A stretch of 5,569 nucleotides of DNA from Bacillota bacterium (GCA_023413185.1 JAEZQD010000069.1:1-5569); one strand, 5' to 3'. Counted from the first letter of the stretch, positions 1 through 5,412 are shown. The notes: generated by a model from the letters alone, not told the origin. Numbers and translations: made by a program.

Positions 1-732
1 GTAGACCTGCATCTCGATATCTTCGGGGCGAATTTCAACCTCAATGTCGTCGGGCAGCTCAGGCATGACCTCGAGGGCTGCAAAGCTCGTCTGGCGGCGG
101 GCGTTCGCGTCGAACGGGGAAACGCGCACTAAGCGGTGCACGCCGTTTTCGCCCTTCAGATAGCCGTAGGCGTTCTCACCCTTGACCATGACCGTCGCGC
201 TCTTGAGACCGGCCTCGTCGCCGTCGAGATAGTCGAGCATCTCGAATTCAAAGCCGTGCTTGTTCGCCCACTGCATATACATGCGGTAGAGCATCTGCGC
301 CCAGTCCTGCGCCTCGGTGCCGCCCGCCCCCGCGTGAAAGGCTAGGATAGCATTGTTTGCGTCGTACTCACCCGTAAGCAGTGTGGCAAGGCGCGCCTCG
401 GAAAGCGCGTTCTCAAACGCGTCTACGCCCTGTACCGCCTCATCGTAAAGCGATTCATCTTCGCCTTCGTCGGCAAGCTCTATTAACGTAAGCGTGTCCT
501 CATAATCGGACTTGAGACGCTCGTAGCCCGTAACCTTTGCCTTGCTCTGTGCAATTCGTTGCAGTACCTTCTGAGACTCAGATGGGTCATCCCAAAAGGC
601 GGGCGCCATCGTCTGTTCCTCCATATACGCAATCTCGTTTCTGGTTTTGTCTAGAGACAGCGCGTCGGCAAGGTCGGCAAGCTCATTTGCAAAGCCGGTT
701 AACCGCTGTTTGAGTTCTTCGTATATCAGCAT
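1..732 (-). CDS. prfB: Peptide chain release factor 2 (RF2), N-terminal 244 codons, cut by window edge
   Basis: RF2 reads UGA and UAA stop codons in the ribosomal A site and triggers release of the finished protein. The translation gives an N-terminal helical domain (about residues 1-115), the family block around residues 134-148 (AGAGGTEAQDWAQML) and the stop-codon-reading tripeptide SPF at residues 205-207, the same numbering as I recall for E. coli RF2. The catalytic GGQ motif should lie a few codons beyond the left edge, so the gene is partial only because of the window. ATG at 732 is chosen because the protein then begins MLIYEELK, as in clostridial homologues. An in-frame ATG at 744 would add four residues and has no better ribosome site. 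Most bacterial prfB genes carry a programmed +1 frameshift near codon 25. Here Leu27-Asp28 is encoded in frame (CTA GAC, 649..654) with no stop, so none is needed. The gene has its own promoter at 814..842. Confidence 0.96.
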   Translation of the reverse strand, partial: MLIYEELKQRLTGFANELADLADALSLDKTRNEIAYMEEQTMAPAFWDDPSESQKVLQRIAQSKAKVTGYERLKSDYEDTLTLIELADEGEDESLYDEAVQGVDAFENALSEARLATLLTGEYDANNAILAFHAGAGGTEAQDWAQMLYRMYMQWANKHGFEFEMLDYLDGDEAGLKSATVMVKGENAYGYLKGENGVHRLVRVSPFDANARRQTSFAALEVMPELPDDIEVEIRPEDIEMQVY

Positions 733-813
733 ACGTTGCCCCATTCCGCCGCCAGTGCGCGGCTTCGTTTGTAGTAAAAAAAACTTGTACCCTGTCTTGG
801 GCATGGTATTACT

Positions 814-842
814 ATTATAGGGCAGGTTTGTTTTGTTGTAAA
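814..842 (-). promoter_or_regulatory. Probable sigma-A promoter of prfB
   Basis: On the minus strand the -35 box is TTTACA (837..842) and the -10 box is a perfect TATAAT (814..819), separated by exactly 17 bases. Transcription should begin near 807, giving a leader of about 75 bases before the prfB start at 732. The promoter lies between the end of the DUF4097 gene and prfB, so prfB can be expressed independently of the padR operon upstream. Confidence 0.8.
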
Positions 843-893
843 GCGGAGAAGGGCAACCGATTGTACATAGACCAAATCTGTGTTTGCGCAACG

Positions 894-927
894 AAAAATG
901 ATAAACGGAAGGATACCTGAGGTACCC
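894..927 (-). terminator. Weak candidate terminator after the padR operon
   Basis: Read on the minus strand, GGGTACC and GGTATCC (927..921 and 917..911) pair across a three-base TCA loop, with one G-U wobble, giving a 7 bp stem. The only T-run, five T at 898..894, lies 12 bases downstream, which is too far for a classical intrinsic terminator. It is the best hairpin found between the DUF4097 stop codon and the prfB promoter, but partial read-through into prfB is equally plausible. Confidence 0.25.
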
Positions 928-957
928 CTGCGTTTGCAGTATAATGTATTACTAGGG

Positions 958-2193
958 CTATTTCATATCGATGTCGATGTCTCCCCTCTCGGTTGATACC
1001 TGAAAGCGTTTCTCTCCGTTCTCCGAGTGAGGTACGTTGACAGCTCCCTTCTTCGTTTTCGCCTCGATGGTGTATTCCTTCACATCTCCGGCGATATCGC
1101 CCTTTACCGTTCCGCTAAAGCTTTGAATAAAAAAGTTGTTTCCACTCAGGTTCATAAAGCTGATATCGCCCATTCTGCTTTCTAGGGTAACGTCCCCCTG
1201 CACAGCTGTTTGTAAAAGCTCTATGGCTCCACTGCTTGATTTGACATAAAGTTTGCCCGCAATACGGCTTGAAGCCACGCTAAAGTCACCTAGATTTAGG
1301 TTAACAATCAGGTCGTTTTCTGCTATACATTCTTCAAGCTTCACGCTACCGTTACCCGAATTTACCGAAAACTGACCCGCCGCTTCAACAAACTCTGCTT
1401 CGATATCCCCAAACTTTGTCTCCATGTTTACATCACTTGCCGTAACCTTTTTTAACTCGATGTGTCCGTTTTTTGTGCTGACAAGGATATCGTCCTTTGC
1501 TGAGCTTTCGTTTACCTGTATGCTTCCGCTCTTTGTTTCAACAGTCATCCGCCCCAACGACTTGACATCCAAAGCTACTATGTCTCCCAGGTTCGTCTCA
1601 AGTTGTATTTCTTCGTCAGACGAAACCGATTTGAGCTGGATATTTCCGCTCTTCGACTGGCATGAAATCTGTTTTTCTGAGGCAACGCCATCGATCTCAA
1701 TGGCTCCGAGCTTGTTATTAAGGTTCATTGCTTCGCGGACTTTCAGCCCTGATATGGTGATATCTCCCAAGTTTGAATAAACGTCTATTTTACCCAGATA
1801 GTCCTTCGGTACCCTTATCGTTAGGGCTTTTTTCACAGGGCTTATTTCAAACTTAATATAATCATACCATCTTCTATTGTTGATAAATTCAATGCTTAAC
1901 TCCCCACTGTTAGAAAGACTTATGTTGTAGTGTTCTGAATCATTCTCATATGCTGTTATGTGAAACTGATTATCATCCGACGCGGTTAAAACAACATCAG
2001 ATTCCAGATGTCTTATGTTCAGCGCGTTTACCTTTTCGCCAATAAACTGATAGGTCTTTTCATCCGTTGGGGTTCCAATGCTAAAAGTTTCTAGTTGAAA
2101 GCCTCCCACCGCAAAAGCGAAAGCAGCAATCACGATACCTATTAGCAAACAAACGCTCGCTACTAATATAAGTTTTCTGTCAAGCGATTTCAT
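958..2193 (-). CDS. Membrane-anchored DUF4097 beta-solenoid protein
   Basis: This 411-residue protein has a basic N-terminus, one hydrophobic segment (about residues 8-30) and a long extracytoplasmic part. It is probably held in the membrane with the solenoid outside. From about residue 135 onward it consists of regular rungs of the form x-G-[D/S/A/N]-I: the glycines fall at 143, 163, 183, 203, 223, 243, 262, 282, 302, 322, 342, 361, 383 and 404, a near-perfect 20-residue period. This is the pattern of the DUF4097/YvlB-LiaG-like family, whose biochemical role is unknown but which is often tied to envelope stress. Many rungs alternate between a hydrophobic-GD type (LGD, FGD, MGD) and an SG/NG type. 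ATG at 2193 follows AAGGAG (2203..2208) with 9 bases between. It overlaps the DUF1700 gene by 14 bases, so it is the third gene of the padR operon and probably translationally coupled. It is AT-rich compared with prfB and galU. No lipobox is present. Confidence 0.88.
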   Translation of the reverse strand: MKSLDRKLILVASVCLLIGIVIAAFAFAVGGFQLETFSIGTPTDEKTYQFIGEKVNALNIRHLESDVVLTASDDNQFHITAYENDSEHYNISLSNSGELSIEFINNRRWYDYIKFEISPVKKALTIRVPKDYLGKIDVYSNLGDITISGLKVREAMNLNNKLGAIEIDGVASEKQISCQSKSGNIQLKSVSSDEEIQLETNLGDIVALDVKSLGRMTVETKSGSIQVNESSAKDDILVSTKNGHIELKKVTASDVNMETKFGDIEAEFVEAAGQFSVNSGNGSVKLEECIAENDLIVNLNLGDFSVASSRIAGKLYVKSSSGAIELLQTAVQGDVTLESRMGDISFMNLSGNNFFIQSFSGTVKGDIAGDVKEYTIEAKTKKGAVNVPHSENGEKRFQVSTERGDIDIDMK

Positions 2194-2800
2194 CCGTTGT
2201 GTCTCCTTCCGTTTGCTTGATAATAAAAAACGTCTTGACCGACCGCAAGAACAGTTTGGTAAGGTTAATAAGCCATGCTGACAGATTCTTCACCGCGATA
2301 AATGAAAAAATTCCTAGACCAATGGAAATTGCGGCACAACCAATCTGAAAAACACCTGAAGCAGGATTTTGTGCAATAACTAAAATAGATAAAATAATAC
2401 AAGCAATTGCAGTTAAGCCAAACGATGCGACAAACGCATAGAGCGCGACAATGATAGACCAGATTGTGATATAAACCGAAAGGAATACCATGAAAAACGC
2501 CGCAAGTAGCGGGAACCACAGCGGAAAGCCTACGATAATTAAGACAATCTCCCACGTACTTAATTTGTGCTTGGGCTTCATCTTTGCCTTTACAAGGGAG
2601 GAAAGTGGAACCGTCAGCATGATTTCGTGTACGATTTCGTTGATATCGCCAAGCGCTGCGACCGCGTCTTCCTCGCTCATGCCGTCTTCTACCCGGTCAT
2701 CAATAATCTCGGTGTAAAACAGCAGCGACCGTTCTACCTCTCCGTGCGGGAGCATGTGCAGTCTTTCTGTGAAGCTGTTACTAAATTCAGCCTTGTTCAT
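2180..2800 (-). CDS. DUF1700 family membrane protein with HAAS-type N-terminal domain
   Basis: The 206-residue product begins with a soluble helical region (residues 1-63) of the kind found next to PadR regulators, including the stretch GMSEEDAVAALGDINEI, typical of DUF1700/HAAS proteins. Four hydrophobic segments follow (roughly 84-105, 108-127, 129-144 and 149-171), then a short charged tail. In this family the N-terminal domain is thought to face the cytoplasm and act with the PadR partner in membrane signalling, but no enzymatic activity is established. I use ATG at 2800, not the in-frame TTG at 2806, because GGAGGGG at 2808..2814 lies 7 bases before the ATG but only one base from the TTG. 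It overlaps padR by 14 bases at its start and the DUF4097 gene by 14 bases at its end, a layout that favours translational coupling through all three genes. Confidence 0.88.
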   Translation of the reverse strand: MNKAEFSNSFTERLHMLPHGEVERSLLFYTEIIDDRVEDGMSEEDAVAALGDINEIVHEIMLTVPLSSLVKAKMKPKHKLSTWEIVLIIVGFPLWFPLLAAFFMVFLSVYITIWSIIVALYAFVASFGLTAIACIILSILVIAQNPASGVFQIGCAAISIGLGIFSFIAVKNLSAWLINLTKLFLRSVKTFFIIKQTEGDTTDEIA

Positions 2801-3119
2801 CCTCAATCCCCTCCAACTCTTCGGTGATAAAATGATACACCTTCATAACCTCTTGCCACTCGGTAACAAAGTCCCTCATCCTGGCTATGCCTTCGTCCGT
2901 AATTTTATAGTACTTTCGCAGCCGGCTGTTGTACTCTACCGAATAAACGGTAAGCAGCCCGCCTGCTTCGAGCCTTTTTAAGATTGGATAGAGTGTCGAT
3001 TCGGAGATTTCGATGTGAGGACTGACGTCTTTAATGATTTGGTAGCCATAGGAATCGCCGCGAAAAAGCACCGTTAAGACGCAGATTTCGAGCAAGCCCT
3101 TCTTTAACTGGACATCCAT
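2787..3119 (-). CDS. PadR family transcriptional repressor
   Basis: This is a compact 110-residue DNA-binding regulator. Residues 1-78 form the winged helix-turn-helix: the opening MDVQLKKGLLEICVL, the YGYQI segment at 24-28, the recognition helix around residues 39-51 (SESTLYPILKRLE) and the wing ending in KYYKIT (69-74) are all typical of PadR. Only a short helical tail follows, as in the small PadR-s2 subgroup, where it makes the dimer. ATG at 3119 is used because it gives the classic family N-terminus and has GAGGTG five bases upstream; an in-frame TTG at 3137 would add six atypical residues and sits at about the predicted transcript start. As the first gene of the padR-DUF1700-DUF4097 operon it probably represses its own promoter through the inverted repeat at 3140..3162. 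The signal it senses cannot be read from the sequence. Confidence 0.93.
   Translation of the reverse strand: MDVQLKKGLLEICVLTVLFRGDSYGYQIIKDVSPHIEISESTLYPILKRLEAGGLLTVYSVEYNSRLRKYYKITDEGIARMRDFVTEWQEVMKVYHFITEELEGIEDEQG
2808..2814 (-). promoter_or_regulatory. Ribosome binding site of the DUF1700 gene, inside padR
   Basis: GGAGGGG on the minus strand, 7 bases before ATG 2800. It lies within the last codons of padR, and it decides the start codon: the alternative TTG at 2806 is too close to be served by it. Confidence 0.8.
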
Positions 3120-3139
3120 GACAACACCTCGTTTCAAGC

Positions 3140-3162
3140 AATACTATACACTACATAGTATT
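3140..3162. promoter_or_regulatory. Inverted repeat, probable PadR operator
   Basis: AATACTAT (3140..3147) and ATAGTATT (3155..3162) are perfect inverted repeats of 8 bases separated by 7 bases. The repeat covers the -10 box and most of the spacer of the padR operon promoter. AT-rich palindromes of the ATACTAT...ATAGTAT kind in the promoter of their own gene are known for PadR autorepressors. A third partial copy of the half-site, CAGTATT, lies at 3173..3179, just beyond the -35 box on the side toward the divergent gene. Confidence 0.8.
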
Positions 3163-3172
3163 ACGTTGTCAA
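3143..3172 (-). promoter_or_regulatory. Promoter of the padR operon
   Basis: On the minus strand a perfect TTGACA -35 box (3167..3172) is followed after 18 bases by TATAGT (3143..3148). Transcription should start near 3136, only about 17 bases before the padR ATG, leaving room for little more than the ribosome site GAGGTG. The -10 box and most of the spacer lie inside the inverted repeat at 3140..3162, so a bound dimer would block RNA polymerase. Confidence 0.85.
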
Positions 3173-3233
3173 CAGTATTTATAAAAAATTTGTTAACTGG
3201 ACGTAAACGCTCTTATAACATTGGAAGAATATA

Positions 3234-3262
3234 TTGGCTTTTATCACAGATTCGTTTATAAT
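3234..3262 (+). promoter_or_regulatory. Probable promoter of the RING/DUF2628 gene
   Basis: TTGGCT (3234..3239), a 17-base spacer and a perfect TATAAT (3257..3262) give a good sigma-A promoter on the plus strand, with transcription from about 3269. A weaker alternative lies upstream: TTGTTA (3190..3195), 18 bases, TATAAC (3214..3219). If the nearer promoter is the main one, the in-frame TTG at 3221 cannot be the start, and ATG 3278 would have almost no leader. This supports ATG 3329. Confidence 0.6.
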
Positions 3263-3328
3263 AAAGGCGGTTCAGCCATGATAACTAGGCAAGCTGAAAT
3301 GATTATAACGATACAGGGGATGTACCAA

Positions 3329-4306
3329 ATGGGAAGATATGACGGAATTCGCTGCCCCGTTTGCGGGGAGGCATTTGCAGACAAGGACGACGTGGTCGTA
3401 TGCCCCGATTGCGGTGCGCCCCATCACAGAGACTGCTACGTGGCACACGGAACGTGCGCGTATATAGAAAAACACGCAGCCGGTGAGGAATGGCGCAGAC
3501 CCCCCGAAAAAACCATCGACGGCAACGCCCCCGCGCGCTGCCCGCGCTGCGACACCCTTAATCCACCACAGGCAGCCTATTGCGAGGTGTGCGGCAGTGT
3601 GCTGAGTACTCGTCAGCCGCAAACGGACGCCGAAATAAACGGACAACCCAAGCGCGGTGCCGAGCAGCCGGTTTTTGTTATGCCGTACAACCCGTTTACC
3701 ACCCCGTACGGCGGGCTGCATGCCGACGAAACAATCGACGATATCCCCGTTAAGGAACTCGCGATGTTCATCGGTCCCAGCTCGTACTACTACCTGCCGC
3801 GGTTTAAGACCATGAGCATGACGGGGCGACGCGCATCGTGGAACTGGGCAGCCTTTTTTGGCAACGCGTTGTATTTTTGCGGCAGGCGATTGTACCCTAT
3901 GGGCATCTTTTTAATTGCCGTGTTCATCATCCGCCTATTGCCCAGCTATATTCTTGTAATAGAGAACTACGATGCAATTTTAAAGGATACCCTTGGCTTT
4001 TTGCAGAATCTTCCGGCGCGTGCGCAGCAGCTGCTTGGCATTACACAGATTATCAACTACGTGTACTGGATTGGCTCTGTTTTGCTGGGTTCTTACGCCA
4101 ACCACCTATACAAACGGCATGTGTTCGATAGCATTAAGTCCCTAAAAAGCAGGTTTACCGATACCCAGCAGTACCACGCCGCGCTAAAAAAACACGGCGG
4201 TTTCCGTACGGGGCTGGTTGTCGGTTTGGCGATTGCGGCTTTTTTGCTGCTTATCTTTTCAGATGTCCTAATTAGCCTGTTTCTGTTATTACCCTCTGTG
4301 GGATAA
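3329..4306 (+). CDS. Prokaryotic RING-like zinc finger / zinc ribbon / DUF2628-type membrane protein
   Basis: With start ATG 3329 the product is 325 residues. Residues 9-43 hold a RING-like binuclear metal site: CPVC (9-12), CPDC (25-28), His32-His33, Cys36 and Cys43, matching the prokaryotic RING family 1 layout. A second zinc ribbon follows, CPRC (71-74) and CEVC (85-88). After a Pro-rich linker comes a membrane region beginning with SWNWAAFF (170-177), a hallmark of DUF2628 proteins, with hydrophobic segments near 190-210, 240-257 and 293-322. The zinc domains probably sit in the cytoplasm; substrate and partners are unknown, and there is no evidence that it is a ubiquitin ligase. ATG 3329 is preferred because it starts MGRYDGIRCPVCG like family members and has AGGGG (3315..3319) nine bases upstream. 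ATG 3278 (342 residues, AGGCGG seven bases upstream) is a real alternative. It diverges from padR and is followed 45 bases later by galU. Confidence 0.85.
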   Translation: MGRYDGIRCPVCGEAFADKDDVVVCPDCGAPHHRDCYVAHGTCAYIEKHAAGEEWRRPPEKTIDGNAPARCPRCDTLNPPQAAYCEVCGSVLSTRQPQTDAEINGQPKRGAEQPVFVMPYNPFTTPYGGLHADETIDDIPVKELAMFIGPSSYYYLPRFKTMSMTGRRASWNWAAFFGNALYFCGRRLYPMGIFLIAVFIIRLLPSYILVIENYDAILKDTLGFLQNLPARAQQLLGITQIINYVYWIGSVLLGSYANHLYKRHVFDSIKSLKSRFTDTQQYHAALKKHGGFRTGLVVGLAIAAFLLLIFSDVLISLFLLLPSVG

Positions 4307-4351
4307 GCCCCATAGAATCCATCACATTACGGAAAGGCGAGAATAAATATA

Positions 4352-5221
4352 ATGAAGATTAAAAAGGCGGTCATCCCCGCCGCGGGGCTTGGCACCCGTG
4401 TGCTGCCCGCATCCAAAAGCATGCCCAAGGAGATGCTTCCCATCGTCGACAAGCCCGCGATTCAATATATTGTGGAGGAAGCGGTCCGCTCGGGTATTGA
4501 GGATATCCTGATTATCACGAGCCGTGGAAAAACTACGGTAGAGGACCATTTTGACCGTGCCCCGGAGCTGGAGGAAAAGCTCTTAAAGTCGGGTAAAACC
4601 GCCGTGTATGACGAGATGCTCGCCATATCAAACCTTGCAAACATCCAGTATATCCGCCAAAAACAGCCGCTTGGACTGGGTCACGCCGTACTGTGCGCAA
4701 AAACCTTTGTGGGCGACGAGCCCTTTGCCGTTTTATATGGAGATGATGTAATTATATCGGACAATCCCGCCTGCGGGCAGCTCTGCCGCGCGTATGAGGA
4801 GTACGGCAAGGGTGTCGTAGGCATCAAAGAGGTGGCCCGTGAGGACATCGGCAAATACTGCTCGATGAAGTCGGAGCATATTCGCGACCGGCTGTATACC
4901 ATTACCGATATGGTCGAAAAGCCCAGCCCCGAACAGGTAATGTCGCTGTTTGCCATTCTGGGTCGCTGTGTGCTGCCGCCTTCTATCTTCTCGATTCTCG
5001 AGAATACAAAGCCCGGCGCCGGCGGCGAGCTTCAGTTGACCGACGCGATGGCGGTGCTCGCGCGCACCCAGGGGATTATCGGGGTGGATTATGAGGGCAT
5101 TCGCTACGACATGGGCAGCAAATTTGGCATTCTGCAAGCAATTGTGGAGGTGGGGCTGACGCACCCTGAGGTCGGTGAGCCATTCCGAGCATACTTAAAG
5201 AGCATCGGCTCTAAGCTGTAG
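4352..5221 (+). CDS. galU: UTP-glucose-1-phosphate uridylyltransferase
   Basis: This cytoplasmic nucleotidyltransferase makes UDP-glucose from UTP and glucose-1-phosphate, the precursor for glycolipids, teichoic acid sugars and capsule. The 289 residues match the family length. Visible motifs: the nucleotide-binding loop GLGTR (12-16) with KEMLP (26-30), DKPAIQYIVEEA (33-44), QPLGLGHA (105-112), metal-binding GDD (130-132), VEKP (188-191), GGELQLTDA (224-232) and RYDMGSK (251-257). Some usually conserved segments differ: YCSM (169-172) where GtaB has YGII, VMSLF (196-200) where it has APSNL, and GRC in place of GRY at 204-206. I recall similar variants in Oscillospiraceae, so this looks like a lineage subtype of a working enzyme. 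The ATG follows an AAGG-containing purine stretch at about 4332-4342; the ribosome site is moderate. No clear promoter lies in the 45-base gap, so it is probably transcribed with the RING/DUF2628 gene. No strong terminator follows. Confidence 0.95.
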   Translation: MKIKKAVIPAAGLGTRVLPASKSMPKEMLPIVDKPAIQYIVEEAVRSGIEDILIITSRGKTTVEDHFDRAPELEEKLLKSGKTAVYDEMLAISNLANIQYIRQKQPLGLGHAVLCAKTFVGDEPFAVLYGDDVIISDNPACGQLCRAYEEYGKGVVGIKEVAREDIGKYCSMKSEHIRDRLYTITDMVEKPSPEQVMSLFAILGRCVLPPSIFSILENTKPGAGGELQLTDAMAVLARTQGIIGVDYEGIRYDMGSKFGILQAIVEVGLTHPEVGEPFRAYLKSIGSKL

Positions 5222-5284
5222 CATTTTTTGCTCGTTGGGCACATCAAAGCCCTGCGATTGTCGTTAGGTACAGGGAATAATTAT

Positions 5285-5313
5285 TTGACAACCCCGCGGC
5301 GGTCTGCTATAAT
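5285..5313 (+). promoter_or_regulatory. Fully consensus promoter of rpsF, with extended -10
   Basis: TTGACA (5285..5290), exactly 17 bases, TATAAT (5308..5313), preceded by the extended -10 dinucleotide TG at 5305..5306. All twelve core positions match the sigma-A/sigma-70 consensus. Transcription should start near 5320, giving a leader of about 93 bases before rpsF. This is what a ribosomal protein operon would be expected to use. Confidence 0.92.
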
Positions 5314-5319
5314 TTTTCT

Positions 5320-5412
5320 GTTATACTGTTATGGTATAGCCATTTGCCGTTTTTCGGCAATCATCCTTGCCCCTTCATTGGGGCCTTAAGTCCAAAAGGA
5401 GGTGTAAAAACT
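5320..5412 (+). promoter_or_regulatory. Structured rpsF leader, candidate S6:S18 autoregulatory RNA
   Basis: The leader contains hairpins at 5320..5340 (GTTATAC/GTATAGC, one wobble, 7-base loop), 5344..5360 (TTGCCG/CGGCAA around five T) and 5369..5384 (GCCCC/GGGGC, 6-base loop). A further helix pairs TCCTT (5364..5368) with AAGGA (5396..5400). It stacks directly below the third hairpin, leaves an 11-base bulge at 5385..5395 and covers the ribosome site AAGGAGG (5396..5402). A stem, one-sided bulge and hairpin next to the rpsF start is the arrangement described for the S6:S18 leader, where the bS6-bS18 complex represses its own mRNA. The conserved CCG bulge motif of that class is not evident here (UCC is present), so the family assignment is tentative. 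Confidence 0.5.

Noticed and set aside
136..345. Plus-strand open frame opposite prfB, and similar frames at 1424..1780, 3272..3721 and 4733..5164
   Set aside because: They lie inside clearly recognisable genes on the other strand or frame, and their translations resemble no family and have unnatural composition.
2131..2180. Cys15 of the DUF4097 protein as a lipoprotein lipobox
   Set aside because: The residue before the Cys is Val (ASVC), not Gly, Ala or Ser, and the Cys sits in the middle of the hydrophobic segment, so this is a transmembrane anchor or uncleaved signal.
2787..2827. TTG starts at 2806 (DUF1700), 3137 (padR) and 3221 (RING/DUF2628)
   Set aside because: Each has a better-placed ATG downstream with a ribosome site and family-like N-terminus; the one at 3137 coincides with the predicted transcript start and the one at 3221 precedes the best promoter.
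3228..3235. AATATATT palindrome as a second operator
   Set aside because: Such AT-only 8-base palindromes are common by chance and it lacks the ACTAT/ATAGT core of the PadR repeat.
4348..4353. TATAAT overlapping the galU start codon
   Set aside because: No -35 box at the proper distance, and a promoter there would start transcription inside the gene.
5239..5256. GGGC...GCCC hairpin after galU as a terminator
   Set aside because: The stem is only 4 bp with a long loop and no T-run follows; the nearby T-run at 5224..5229 comes before the stem.
5344..5360. TTGCCG-TTTTT-CGGCAA hairpin as an intrinsic terminator
   Set aside because: The T-run is in the loop and not after the stem, so it does not have terminator geometry.
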